A stretch of 64,000 bases of DNA from Streptomyces catenulae (GCF_000718015.1 NZ_JODY01000034.1:22143-86142); one strand, 5' to 3'; positions 37,573 to 46,716 are shown, numbered from the stretch's first letter. Numbers and translations are program-made. Notes: generated by a model from the letters alone, not told the origin.

Positions 37573-37606
37573 GCCGCCGCGGCGGGAGGCGGCGGCCCGG
37601 CCGCTT

Positions 37607-37660
37607 CCTCCCGCCGCCCAGCGCGCCCCCCGCCGCTACCTCCCGCCGCCCAGCGCGCCC
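37607..37660. repeat. 22-bp direct repeat at the TetR gene end
   Basis: A 22-base sequence starting CCTCCCGCCG occurs at 37607-37628 and again, identical, at 37639-37660, 32 bases apart. The second copy encodes the C-terminal TGALGGG of the TetR protein; the first lies just past its stop codon. It looks like a local tandem duplication. Confidence 0.85.
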
Positions 37661-38262
37661 GTCACCGCGTCCGCCAGCTCGTCCAGATAGCCGTCGGGCA
37701 GTTCGTCGCGGGCGACCACCAGCCGCCAGTACAGCGGCCCCGTCATCAGGTCCAGCGCCAGCCGCCCGTCGGCGTCCGCGGGGAGTTCGCCGCGCTCGAC
37801 GGCGCGGGCCACCATCGCCGCCGCCATGCCCTCCTGGCTGTCGTGGAGCGCGGCCTTCAGCGCCTCCGCCAGCTCCGGGCTGCGCGCCGCCTCGGCCAGC
37901 AGATCCGGGATGATCTGCGAGGCCATCGGGTGGCGCAGCGCCCGCGCGGCCACCTCCAGGAGCATCCGCACATCGCCGCGGAGGGTGCCCGTGTCGGGCG
38001 TCGGCAGCCCCTCGGCGGCCAGCGCGGAGACCACGTCCAGCACCAGATGGAGCTTGGAGCGCCAGCGCCGGTAGACGGCCGTCTTGCCGACCCCGGCCCG
38101 CCGCGCGATGCCCTCGATCGACATCCGGGCGAACCCCACCGCGGCCAGTTCCGCGAAGACCGCGGCCCGGATCGCCGCGGTCTTGTCCTCCCGCAGCACG
38201 GCCGCCCCGGCCGGGGCCCGGCGTGCCGTCGCGGACGCGTTCTCGCTCCCGTTCTTTGCCAT
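37636..38262 (-). CDS. TetR-family transcriptional regulator
   Basis: The 208-aa protein has the TetR helix-turn-helix at about 29-75: AIRAAVFAELAAVGFARMSI and GIARRAGVGKTAVYRRWRSK. The variable C-terminal domain (80-208) should bind a ligand. The start ATG is followed by an Ala-rich leader. It is divergent from the TagG-like permease gene, and the intergenic region carries three copies of a palindromic GCGTC-type site, one overlapping the likely TetR promoter. It therefore probably represses itself and the exporter genes. Confidence 0.9.
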   Translation of the reverse strand: MAKNGSENASATARRAPAGAAVLREDKTAAIRAAVFAELAAVGFARMSIEGIARRAGVGKTAVYRRWRSKLHLVLDVVSALAAEGLPTPDTGTLRGDVRMLLEVAARALRHPMASQIIPDLLAEAARSPELAEALKAALHDSQEGMAAAMVARAVERGELPADADGRLALDLMTGPLYWRLVVARDELPDGYLDELADAVTGALGGGR

Positions 38263-38272
38263 GGCTTGAGCA

Positions 38273-38340
38273 TAGCGTCACGACGCTACGGTTGCGTCTC
38301 GACGTCGCCTCGCCCTAGTCTCGCTCCGACGTCACGACGG
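38273..38340. promoter_or_regulatory. Candidate TetR operators (three CGTC-nn-GACG-like sites)
   Basis: TAGCGTC-AC-GACGCTA at 38273-38288 is a perfect 16-base palindrome 11 bases upstream of the tetR ATG. Related sites GCGTCTCGACGT (38294-38305) and ACGTCACGACGG (38329-38340) follow. A further inverted repeat GGAAC/GTTCC lies at 38339-38354. This multi-site layout is usual for autoregulated TetR proteins. Confidence 0.65.
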
Positions 38341-38537
38341 AACGGTCCCGTTCCGACGTAGGCGCCGCGCCTGCCGTACGCCGACCCCGTACGGCACCCG
38401 GCGTCTCCGGCCCGGACCTCCCGATCCACCCGACCCTCCCCGCCGTCCGCCCCGCGCACCCCGCGCGCCGGACCCCGTCGCCCCTCGGTGCGCACCGGAC
38501 CCGCTCCGCGCCCGTCGGCCCGTACGAAAGCGGCCCC

Positions 38538-39476
38538 ATGCCCCAGACCCTCGCTCCCCCCGCACCGGCCGGACCGGACACCGCCCGGCTCCCCGGCCCC
38601 GGCGCCACGCCCGATCCGCACCTGCGTGAGCTGGCCGCGCGCCACGGGCTGACGCTCAGCGGCGCCCGCCCGGCCCTGCCGGAGTACTCCCGCCGGCTCT
38701 GGGCCCGGCGCCACTTCATCGGCACCTTCGCCACCGCCCGGCTCACCGCGCTCTACACCACCGCGCGCCTGGGCCAGCTCTGGCAGGTGATGACGCCGCT
38801 GTTCAACGCCGGGGTCTACTACCTGATCTTCGGGATGCTGCTCCACACGGACCGCGGCATCCCGGACTTCATCCCGTTCCTGTGCACCGGAATCTTCGTC
38901 TTCACCTTCACCCAGTCCACCGTGCTCGCCGGGACCCGCGCGGTCTCCGGCAGCCTCGGGCTGGTCCGCGCGCTGCACTTCCCGCGCGCCTGCCTGCCGA
39001 TCGCGTACACCCTGATCCAGCTCCAGCAGCTGATCTTCTCGATGGGGGTGCTCGCCGCCATCGTGCTGCTCTGCGGGGTGCCGCTGACCTGGCACTGGCT
39101 GCTGATGATCCCGGCGCTGCTGCTCCAGTCCGTCTTCAACGCCGGACTCGCGATGGTCATGGCCCGGATCGGCGCCCGCACCACCGACACCGCCCAGCTC
39201 ATGCCGTTCATCCTGCGCACCTGGATGTACGTCTCGGGCGTCTTCTACAACCTCTCGGTCTTCACCCAGCACGCCCCCGCGTTCATCGCCGCCGCCCTGA
39301 ACGCCAACCCCGCACTGATCTACATCGACCTGATGCGGTACGCCCTGATCGACTCCGTCCGCGCCTCCGCGCTCCCCGCCCACGTCTGGCCGATGGCCCT
39401 GGGCTGGGCGCTGCTCTCCGGCGCCGTCGGCTATGTCTTCTTCTGGAAGGCGGAGGAGGAGTACGGCCGTGGCTGA
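38538..39476 (+). CDS. ABC-2 type permease for polysaccharide/teichoic acid export (TagG-like)
   Basis: The 312-aa protein has a cytoplasmic leader and about six membrane helices from residue 87 on. Features are the TagG/Wzm-like TARLGQLWQVMTPLFNAGVYYLIFG, RAVSGSLGLVRALHFPRACLPI, and NPALIYIDLMRYALID near the C-terminus. It forms the channel of an ABC exporter that moves lipid-linked wall polymers across the plasma membrane. Its stop codon overlaps the start of the ATPase gene by eight bases. The TetR operators lie upstream, so the pair is probably under TetR control. Confidence 0.92.
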   Translation: MPQTLAPPAPAGPDTARLPGPGATPDPHLRELAARHGLTLSGARPALPEYSRRLWARRHFIGTFATARLTALYTTARLGQLWQVMTPLFNAGVYYLIFGMLLHTDRGIPDFIPFLCTGIFVFTFTQSTVLAGTRAVSGSLGLVRALHFPRACLPIAYTLIQLQQLIFSMGVLAAIVLLCGVPLTWHWLLMIPALLLQSVFNAGLAMVMARIGARTTDTAQLMPFILRTWMYVSGVFYNLSVFTQHAPAFIAAALNANPALIYIDLMRYALIDSVRASALPAHVWPMALGWALLSGAVGYVFFWKAEEEYGRG

Positions 39477-40341
39477 CACCACCACGCTCGCGGAACACAC
39501 CGGAATTGGACCCACCACCGGCGCGGCCGGACGGCCCGGCACCGTACCGGCGCCCGGCGCCCCCGCCGACCCGCCCGGCGGACCCGACGACCGCGTCCCC
39601 ACCGTCATCGCCGACAACGTCCACATCGTCTACAAGGTCCACGGCGCCGGGAGCGGGCGCGGCAACGCGGTCTCCGCGCTGCGCCGGATCGTCCGCCGCA
39701 CCACCACCGCCGGGACCCGCGAGGTGCACGCCGTCCGCGGTGTCACCTTCACCGCGCACAAGGGCGAGGCGATCGGCCTGATCGGCTCCAACGGCTCCGG
39801 GAAGTCCACCCTGCTGCGGGCCGTCGCGGGGCTGCTGCCGCCCGCCGCCGGACGCGTCTACACCGACGGCCAGCCCTCGCTGCTCGGCGTCAACGCGGCG
39901 ATGATGAACGACCTCACCGGCGAGAAGAACGTCATCCTCGGCGGTCTCGCCATGGGCATGAGCCGCGAGGAGGTCCGCGAGCGCTACCAGGGCATCGTCG
40001 ACTTCTCCGGCATCAACGAGAAGGGCGACTTCATCTCGCTGCCGATGCGGACGTACTCCTCCGGCATGGCCGCCCGGCTGCGGTTCTCCATCGCCGCCGC
40101 CAAGAACCACGATGTGCTGATGATCGACGAGGCGCTGGCCACCGGCGACCGCGCCTTCCAGAAGCGCTCCGAGGCCCGTATCCGCGAACTGCGTGAGGAA
40201 GCCGGCACCGTCTTCCTCGTCAGCCACAACAACAAGTCGATCCGCGACACCTGCGACCGCGTCCTCTGGCTGGAGAAGGGCGAACTCGTCATGGACGGCC
40301 CGACCGAGGAGGTCGTGTCGGCGTACGAGGCGCACAAGTAG
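39469..40341 (+). CDS. ABC transporter ATPase for polysaccharide/teichoic acid export (TagH-like)
   Basis: The 290-aa ATPase has Walker A GSNGSGKS (about 106-113), the signature region TYSSGMAARL (from about 195) and Walker B VLMIDEAL (about 216-223). The late signature and GDRAFQKRSEARIREL are typical of TagH/Wzt-class ATPases. The C-terminal polymer-binding domain of Wzt is absent. A Pro/Gly-rich leader of 45 residues is unusual. The GTG start lies within the permease gene, eight bases before its stop codon, after GGAGGAG. It is the last gene of the cluster on this strand and is followed by a strong hairpin. Confidence 0.93.
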   Translation: MADTTTLAEHTGIGPTTGAAGRPGTVPAPGAPADPPGGPDDRVPTVIADNVHIVYKVHGAGSGRGNAVSALRRIVRRTTTAGTREVHAVRGVTFTAHKGEAIGLIGSNGSGKSTLLRAVAGLLPPAAGRVYTDGQPSLLGVNAAMMNDLTGEKNVILGGLAMGMSREEVRERYQGIVDFSGINEKGDFISLPMRTYSSGMAARLRFSIAAAKNHDVLMIDEALATGDRAFQKRSEARIRELREEAGTVFLVSHNNKSIRDTCDRVLWLEKGELVMDGPTEEVVSAYEAHK

Positions 40342-40349
40342 CCCCGACC

Positions 40350-40397
40350 TGCGCACTCGTCCCCGTACGGCGATGTGCGCTCGTCCCCGTACGGCAG
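40350..40397. repeat. Two 24-bp tandem repeats after tagH-like gene
   Basis: Two adjacent 24-base units (40350-40373 and 40374-40397) match at 20 positions and each contains CTCGTCCCCGTACGGC. The core resembles the array B element but the period is 24, not 21. They lie between the ATPase stop codon and its terminator. Confidence 0.75.
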
Positions 40398-40400
40398 CAG

Positions 40401-40437
40401 GCGACGGCCCCGGAGCATTCCGCTCCGGGGCCGTCGC
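40401..40437. terminator. Bidirectional terminator, 16-bp stem
   Basis: GCGACGGCCCCGGAGC (40401-40416) pairs perfectly with 40422-40437 around ATTCC. It lies between the convergent TagH-like and glutamate dehydrogenase genes. Confidence 0.88.
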
Positions 40438-40474
40438 CGTGCGTACGGGCCGGGGCCCGCCGCTCAGCCGGGGA

Positions 40475-43400
40475 TCAGCTGTGCGTCCGCATCAGGGTGC
40501 GCATCGTCCGCATCGCGACCGAGAGGTTCGCCAGGTCGAAGCCCTCCGAACCGTGGATCTCCTCCAGGGTCGCGCGGGCGCGGCCCAGGATCGCGGCGTT
40601 GTTCGCCTCCCACGCCGAGAACCGCTGCTCCGGCGTGGCGGAGGCGTCGCCCTCGGACAGCACGTCCGAGGTGAGCGCGGCGTGCGCGGCGAACAGGTCC
40701 TCACGGATCGACGCCCGCGCCATCGACTGCCAGCGGTCGTCACGCGGCAGCTCCAGGATCCGGTCCAGGAGCTGGTTGATCCGCAGCCGGTCGCCCAGGT
40801 CGTAGTAGACCTCGGCGACGGCCAGCGGCTCCTTGCCGGTGCGGTCGGCGACGGCCACGATGTCCAGCGCCGGGAAGACCGACGAGAAGCCGGACACCTG
40901 GACGGCCAGCGCCTCCGGCACGCCCGCCTCGGTCAGCTCCGCGAGGTTCGCCTCGTACCAGTCACGGGCGCCGCCCTGGAGCAGCTTCGGCAGCTGCTCC
41001 CAGACCGCGGCGACCCGGTCGCGGAAGAAGTCGATGGTCCCGGAGAGCTCCAGCGGCTGCGGGCGGTTGTTGAGCAGCCAGCGGGTGCCGCGCTCGACGA
41101 GCCGACGGCTGTGCAGCCGGATCCGGGTCTGGACGGCGGCCGCGACGCGGTTGTCCAGCGCCTCGACGTCGTCCCACACCTGGCCCAGCCGGAAGATCGC
41201 CCGCGCGGCGGTGTGCGCCCGCACGACCTCTTCCAGCGAGGCGCCGGTCTCCTCCCGCATCCGGTGCAGGAAGCTCGTCCCACCGGTGTTGACGGTGTCG
41301 TTGACCATCACCGTGGTGACGATCTCGCGGCGCAGCGCATGGCCCTCGATCTGCTCGGCGAACTTCTCGTGCAGCGCGGACGGGAAGTACGCGTTGAGCA
41401 GGTGCTGGAGGTACGGGTCGTCCGGCAGCCCCGTCCGGATCAGCGCATCGGCCACCGTGATCTTGGTGTACGCGAGCAGCACCGCGGTCTCCGGCTGGGT
41501 CAGCCCCCGGCCGTTGCTCAGCCGCTCGCGGATCTGCCGGTCGGTGGGGAGGAACTCCAGCGCCCGGTCGAGGTGACCGTCGCGCACCAGGCGGCGCAGG
41601 AAGCGCTGCTGGGCGTGGATCATCGAACCGGACTGGGCCTGGGCCAGCGCCAGCGCGGTGTTCTGCGCGTAGTTGTTGCGCAGCACCAGCGCGCCGACCT
41701 CGTCGGTCATGGCGGCGAGCAGCTTGTTGCGCTGCTTGACCGTCATGTCGCCGTCGGCGACCACGGCGTTGAGCAGGATCTTGATGTTCACCTCGTGGTC
41801 GGAGGTGTCCACACCGGCGCTGTTGTCGATCGCGTCGGTGTTGATCTTCCCGCCGTTGGTGGCGAACTCGATCCGGCCCAGCTGGGTCAGACCGAGGTTG
41901 CCGCCCTCGCCGACGACCTTGGCGCGCAGCTCGTCGCCGTTGACGCGGATCGCGTCGTTCGACTTGTCGCCGACATCGGCGTGCGACTCGGCCGACGACT
42001 TGACGTAGGTGCCGATGCCGCCGTTCCAGACCAGGTCCACCGGCGCCTTGAGGATGGCCTTCATCAGCTCGGCGGGCGTCATCTTCTTGACGCCTGCCTC
42101 CAGCCCGAGCGCCGCGCGGATGTGCGCGTTGATCGGGATGGACTTCGCCGTCCGCGGGTGGACGCCGCCGCCCTGCGACAGCAGCTCGGTGTTGTAGTCC
42201 GCCCACGACGACCGCGGCAGCTCGAACAGGCGGCGGCGCTCGGCGTACGAGGTGGCCGCGTCCGGCTTCGGGTCGAGGAAGATGTGCCGGTGGTCGAAGG
42301 CGGCGACCAGGCGGATGTGCTCGCTGAGCAGCATGCCGTTGCCGAACACGTCACCGGACATGTCGCCGACGCCGACGGCGGTGAAGTCCTGGGTCTGGGT
42401 GTCGTGGCCCAGCTCCCGGAAGTGGCGCTTGACCGACTCCCAGGCACCGCGGGCGGTGATGCCCATGCCCTTGTGGTCGTAGCCCGCGCTGCCACCGGAG
42501 GCGAAGGCGTCGCCCAGCCAGTAGCCGTACGACTCGGCGACCTCGTTGGCGATGTCGGAGAAGGTCGCGGTGCCCTTGTCCGCGGCGACAACCAGGTAGG
42601 TGTCGTCGCCGTCGTGGCGGACGACGTTCTGCGGGTGCACGACCTCGCCGCCGACGAGGTTGTCGGTGATGTCGAGCAGACCGGAGATGAAGGTGCGGTA
42701 GCAGGCGACGCCCTCGGCGAGCCAGGCGTCCCGGCCCTGCGACGGATCCGGCAGCTGCTTGCCGACGAACCCGCCCTTGGAGCCGACCGGCACGATGACG
42801 GTGTTCTTCACCATCTGCGCCTTGACCAGGCCGAGGATCTCCGTACGGAAGTCCTCCCGCCGGTCCGACCAGCGCAGACCACCGCGCGCCACCTTGCCGA
42901 AGCGCAGGTGCACACCCTCGACCTTCGGCGAGTACACCCAGATCTCGAACGCCGGGCGGGGCGCCGGGAGGTCGGGGATCGCCTGCGGGTCCAGCTTCAT
43001 CGAGAGGTACGCGTGCGGGCGGCCCTCGGCGTCGCGCTGGTAGTGGTTGGTGCGCAGGGTGGCCTTGATGACGGTGAGGAACGAGCGCAGGATGCGGTCC
43101 TCGTCCAGCGAGGCGACCTGGTCGAGCGCGCCGTCCAGCTCCTCCAGCAGACCGTCGATCAGCTCGGTACCGGCGCTCTGCCGCTCCGGCGAGAGCCGCG
43201 CCTCGAAGAGCGAGACCAGCAGCCGGGTGGTGTGGACGTTGTTGGCGAGGGTGTCCTCCATGTACGTCTGGCTGAAGGTCGACCCGGCCTGCCGCAGGTA
43301 CTTCGCGTAGGCCCGCAGCACCATCGCCTGACGCCAGTCGAGACCGGCGCGGAGCACCAGCTCGTTGAAGCCGTCGCTCTCGGCGGCGCCGGTCCACACG

Positions 43401-45484
43401 GCGGTGAAGGCGTCCTGGAAGCGCTCGCGGGAGTCGTCGCCGTTGACCTTCTCCGGCATCCGCAGACCGAAGTCGTAGACCCAGGCCAGCGTGGCGTCGG
43501 AGCAGGGCAGCTCGTAGGGGCGCTCGTCGACGACCTCGACGCCCAGGCGGTTCAGGCCCGGCAGCACCTTGGAGAGCGAGACCGGCTCACCGGTGCGGTA
43601 GATCTTGAAGCGGCGCTCGTTGGGCGCGGCGCCGACCGGCTGGTAGAGGCTGACCGCGAAGTCCTTGCCGCTGTCGGCGGCGAGCTTCTCCAGGTGCTGG
43701 ATGTCGGCGACGGCGCTGCGCGGGGAGTTGTCGGCCTTGTAGCCCTCGGGGAAGGCGTGGCCGTAGCGGCGCAGCAGCTCGGCGGCGCGCTCCTCGCCGA
43801 CCTCGGCGGTCAGCGCCTCGGCGAAGCCGTCGGCCCACGAGCGGGCGGCCTCGACCAGCCGCGCCTCGATGCGGTCCACATCGGCGTCGGTCAGGTCCGG
43901 CAGCGTGGCACCGGGCTCGACGCGGACGACGAAGTGCAGCCGGGAGAGGATCGACTCGGTGTTCCAGGCGGTGAAGTCGACGCTGGTGCCGCCCAGCTCC
44001 TCCTTGAGGATGTCGATCAGCCGCAGCCGGACGCCGGTGGTGTAGCGGTCGCGCGGGAGGTAGACCAGCGCGGAGTAGTAGCGGCCGTACTCGTCCTGGC
44101 GGAGGTAGAGCCGCAGGCGGCGGCGCTCCTGGAGGTAGAGGACGCTGGTGGCGATGGACCGCAGCTGGTCGACCGGGGTCTGGAACAGCTCGTCGCGCGG
44201 GTAGGTCTCCAGGATCTGGAGCAGGTCACGGCCGTCGTGACTGTTGGGCGTGAACCCGGCGGCCTCCAGCACCTCGGCGACCTTGCGGCGGATCACCGGC
44301 ACCCGGCGCACCGACTCGGTGTACGCCGCCGACGAGAAGAGGCCGAGGAAGCGGCGCTCGCCGATGACGTTGCCGTCCTTGTCGAACCGCTTGACGCCGA
44401 CGTAGTCGAGGTAGGACGGGCGGTGGACGGTGGCGCGGCTGTTGGCCTTGGTGAGGATGAGCAGCTTGTGCTCACGGGCCTTGGCGCGGGCGTCGGCCGG
44501 GAGGCGGTTGAACGACGGGGAGACGGGGTGGCCGTCGTCCTCGGCGTGCACCGGGTCGGCGCGCAGGATGCCGAGGCCGGTGCCGGGCACGGCGGAGAGG
44601 ACGTCCTCCTCGGCGTCGCCCTCACCGGGGGCGGTGATCAGCTCGTACTCGCGGTAGCCGAGGAAGGTGAAGTGGTCGGCGGCGAGCCAGCGCAGCAGCT
44701 CGCGGGCCTCCTCGATCTCCTGGTCGCGCAGGTCGTCGGCGGTCGGCTCGGACGGCAGCTCGTCGGCCATCCGCAGCGCGGCGCCGCGCATCTTCTCCCA
44801 GTCCTCGACGGCCTCGCGGACGTCGGAGAGCACCCGGAGAAGGTCCGCGGTGATCTGCTTGAGGTCCTCGCGGTCGGTCTCGCGGTCCATCTCGACATGG
44901 ATCCACGACTCGGTGACCGCGTCGTGCGGCAGCTCCGGCTCGGCGGCCTTCGCCTTGGCCTTGGTGGTCCGGCCCTTGCCCTTGGCCGCGGGCTTCGCGG
45001 CGGGCGCGGCGGCGGCGTGGGCCTCACCGGGGTCCAGGACCTCCAGGAGCTTGCCGGTGACGTCGCGGCGGACGGTGACCTGCGGGTGGATCACCAGATG
45101 GATGCCGCGGCCCTGCCGGGACAGCTCGTTGGTGACCGAGTCGACGAGGAAGGGCATGTCGTCGGTGACCACCTCGACGACGGAGTGGCTGGAGGTCCAG
45201 CCGTTCTCCTCGACGGTCGGGGTGTGCACCCGGACGTTGGCGGTGCCCTGCGGGCGGTTCTCGGCGAGGCGGAAGTGCGAGATCGCGGCGCCGAACACGT
45301 CCACCGGGTCCCGGTCCACGAGGTCCTCGGTGGCGGTGTGCAGGTAGTAGCGCTGGAGATAACCCGTGAGGGTCTCCTGGTCGAGACCTCTGACCGGCTT
45401 CTTGCTCCCGGCCGGGCTGCTTTCAACGACCCGGGCCGCCCGTTCGAGCAGCTCGGTCTTGGCTTCATCCAGCTTGTTCTGCAT
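40475..45484 (-). CDS. gdhB: NAD-specific glutamate dehydrogenase, GDH180 class
   Basis: The 1669-aa protein is the large (about 180 kDa) oligomeric GDH first described in S. clavuligerus. Sequence marks are RFGKVARGGLRWSDRREDFR, then MVKNTVIVPVGSKGGFVGKQ (catalytic Lys region near 900), SGSAGYDHKGMG-like DAFASGGSAGYDHKGMG and WNGGIGTYVKSS with the Rossmann-type GEGGNLGLTQLGRIEFA. N-terminal ACT-like regulatory domains precede the catalytic part. It deaminates glutamate to 2-oxoglutarate for catabolism. The start ATG (MQNKLDEAKTELLER) has AGAGGAC directly upstream and AGGAG 13 bases away; the 21 codons before it are not coding. Symbol by analogy only. Confidence 0.95.
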   Translation of the reverse strand: MQNKLDEAKTELLERAARVVESSPAGSKKPVRGLDQETLTGYLQRYYLHTATEDLVDRDPVDVFGAAISHFRLAENRPQGTANVRVHTPTVEENGWTSSHSVVEVVTDDMPFLVDSVTNELSRQGRGIHLVIHPQVTVRRDVTGKLLEVLDPGEAHAAAAPAAKPAAKGKGRTTKAKAKAAEPELPHDAVTESWIHVEMDRETDREDLKQITADLLRVLSDVREAVEDWEKMRGAALRMADELPSEPTADDLRDQEIEEARELLRWLAADHFTFLGYREYELITAPGEGDAEEDVLSAVPGTGLGILRADPVHAEDDGHPVSPSFNRLPADARAKAREHKLLILTKANSRATVHRPSYLDYVGVKRFDKDGNVIGERRFLGLFSSAAYTESVRRVPVIRRKVAEVLEAAGFTPNSHDGRDLLQILETYPRDELFQTPVDQLRSIATSVLYLQERRRLRLYLRQDEYGRYYSALVYLPRDRYTTGVRLRLIDILKEELGGTSVDFTAWNTESILSRLHFVVRVEPGATLPDLTDADVDRIEARLVEAARSWADGFAEALTAEVGEERAAELLRRYGHAFPEGYKADNSPRSAVADIQHLEKLAADSGKDFAVSLYQPVGAAPNERRFKIYRTGEPVSLSKVLPGLNRLGVEVVDERPYELPCSDATLAWVYDFGLRMPEKVNGDDSRERFQDAFTAVWTGAAESDGFNELVLRAGLDWRQAMVLRAYAKYLRQAGSTFSQTYMEDTLANNVHTTRLLVSLFEARLSPERQSAGTELIDGLLEELDGALDQVASLDEDRILRSFLTVIKATLRTNHYQRDAEGRPHAYLSMKLDPQAIPDLPAPRPAFEIWVYSPKVEGVHLRFGKVARGGLRWSDRREDFRTEILGLVKAQMVKNTVIVPVGSKGGFVGKQLPDPSQGRDAWLAEGVACYRTFISGLLDITDNLVGGEVVHPQNVVRHDGDDTYLVVAADKGTATFSDIANEVAESYGYWLGDAFASGGSAGYDHKGMGITARGAWESVKRHFRELGHDTQTQDFTAVGVGDMSGDVFGNGMLLSEHIRLVAAFDHRHIFLDPKPDAATSYAERRRLFELPRSSWADYNTELLSQGGGVHPRTAKSIPINAHIRAALGLEAGVKKMTPAELMKAILKAPVDLVWNGGIGTYVKSSAESHADVGDKSNDAIRVNGDELRAKVVGEGGNLGLTQLGRIEFATNGGKINTDAIDNSAGVDTSDHEVNIKILLNAVVADGDMTVKQRNKLLAAMTDEVGALVLRNNYAQNTALALAQAQSGSMIHAQQRFLRRLVRDGHLDRALEFLPTDRQIRERLSNGRGLTQPETAVLLAYTKITVADALIRTGLPDDPYLQHLLNAYFPSALHEKFAEQIEGHALRREIVTTVMVNDTVNTGGTSFLHRMREETGASLEEVVRAHTAARAIFRLGQVWDDVEALDNRVAAAVQTRIRLHSRRLVERGTRWLLNNRPQPLELSGTIDFFRDRVAAVWEQLPKLLQGGARDWYEANLAELTEAGVPEALAVQVSGFSSVFPALDIVAVADRTGKEPLAVAEVYYDLGDRLRINQLLDRILELPRDDRWQSMARASIREDLFAAHAALTSDVLSEGDASATPEQRFSAWEANNAAILGRARATLEEIHGSEGFDLANLSVAMRTMRTLMRTHS

Positions 45485-46053
45485 GTCCTCTGGCTCCTGT
45501 CGCGCGCCGTTGCGTGACGTCGTGGAAGAACTCCGTGGATGCTGCACAACGCCGCGGTGACGCGGGGTGTCCTGTCGCTGCCGACGCTATGCCGCGCTGA
45601 GCGCGGGCCTGGGCGCGGTCGAAGACTGTTGACGTAGTCGTCACGCGCTCGTGGCCGCAGAGACCAGCGGCCGCCCGGTCACATCCGTGTCCCGGGCGCA
45701 GGGCGGGGACCTCGATGCCCCCGCGAGTTATCGCGCTGATCACGCTGCAAGGCTATCGCTCTTCGCTTCGGTGCCGTCATCGGCCTTACACGTCCAAATC
45801 TCTCCCCCGAACTTAGACCTTCTGGACAACGGACTACCGGAGGGTTTGTGCGTGGGGGGACGGTCGGGGGCGGTCCGGCCAGGGGCATCGCCGCAGGTGC
45901 GGGCGGTGCGGGGCGGGCCGACGCGGCCCCGGGAGCCGACGGGCACGGGCACGGCGGAAGCCGGGCGGGGGCGCCGGAGGGCGGGCCCCGCCGCGCCGGA
46001 GCCGGGCCGCGGGCCACTGCCCGCGGGCAGTGCCGTTCGTCACGGCCGCCGGC
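45485..46053. other. Intergenic region upstream of the glutamate dehydrogenase, 569 bp
   Basis: No gene is credible here. It must hold the GDH promoter on the minus strand. TGACG-TAGT-CGTCA (45630-45643) is a perfect inverted repeat about 150 bases before the ATG. An AT-richer stretch at 45760-45850 has a GTCCA/TGGAC outer repeat but no clear promoter pair. The part from 45850 to 46053 is very GC-rich and lies behind the HAD gene stop. Confidence 0.45.
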
Positions 46054-46716
46054 TCACGCCGCCAGGTTTCCGGCCACCTCGACCGCCTCGGCGAGGGTGT
46101 CGACGATCGGGACGCCCGCCGCCCGGAGCCGGTCGCGGCTGTGCGAGCCGCCGGTGTAGAGCACCGCCCGCGCCCCCGCGTGCCGGGCCGCCACCGCGTC
46201 GTCCACCGCGTCCCCGATCACGACCGTACGGCCCGGGTCCACCGACCCCAGCGCGGCGAGGTGGGCCACCATGTCCTCGCTCTTGCCGCCGCCGGAGGGT
46301 CCCTTACGGCCGTCCACCCGCAGGAAGTGCGGCTCGATGCCGAAGCCCCGCACCAGGGGTATCAGCTCGTCGTGGCCGAACATGCTCAGGATCGACTGGC
46401 TGCCACCGGCCTCCCGCCACCCCGCCAGCAGCGTGTCCGCGCCGTCGGTCAGCCCGCACCGCCCGTGGCGCTCGGTGTAGTGGCGGTGGAACGCCTCGTC
46501 CATCACCAGCCACTCGGCGTCCGTCGGCATCCGGCCCATCAGGTGCTCGTAGAAGAGCGGCACGGGGACGCGGTACAGCTCGCGGTAACGCTCCAGCGTG
46601 ATCGGCTCCATGCCGACCTCGGCGAAGGCCGCGTTGGTCGCCCCGATCACGGCGTCGATGTCGTGGAACAGCGTGCCGTTCCAGTCCCACACGAGATGTG
46701 TCGCGCGCTCGCTCAT
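46054..46716 (-). CDS. HAD-family hydrolase
   Basis: The 220-aa protein has HAD motif I as DWNGTLFHDI (residues 11-20). The first Asp is kept and the usual second Asp is Asn 13, as in phosphoglycolate-phosphatase-like members with DWNGT. The motif III Lys lies in GGGKSEDMVAHL and motif IV in VVIGDAVDDAVAARHAG. It probably removes phosphate from a small metabolite; the substrate cannot be inferred. The ATG has AGGGGG six bases upstream, and the 23 residues before it in the open frame are rejected. It is transcribed toward the GDH gene, in the same direction as the 164-aa protein. Confidence 0.88.
   Translation of the reverse strand: MSERATHLVWDWNGTLFHDIDAVIGATNAAFAEVGMEPITLERYRELYRVPVPLFYEHLMGRMPTDAEWLVMDEAFHRHYTERHGRCGLTDGADTLLAGWREAGGSQSILSMFGHDELIPLVRGFGIEPHFLRVDGRKGPSGGGKSEDMVAHLAALGSVDPGRTVVIGDAVDDAVAARHAGARAVLYTGGSHSRDRLRAAGVPIVDTLAEAVEVAGNLAA

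Noticed and set aside
21847..40341. Antibiotic biosynthesis gene cluster
   Set aside because: No PKS, NRPS, terpene or RiPP genes are present; TagF, TagGH and GT2 content fits envelope polymer synthesis.
40193..45517. Plus-strand open frame of 1774 codons opposite the glutamate dehydrogenase
   Set aside because: It is antisense to a clearly conserved gene, shows no known domain and has biased Arg/Val/Leu/Asp composition. In very GC-rich DNA stop codons are rare on the opposite strand.
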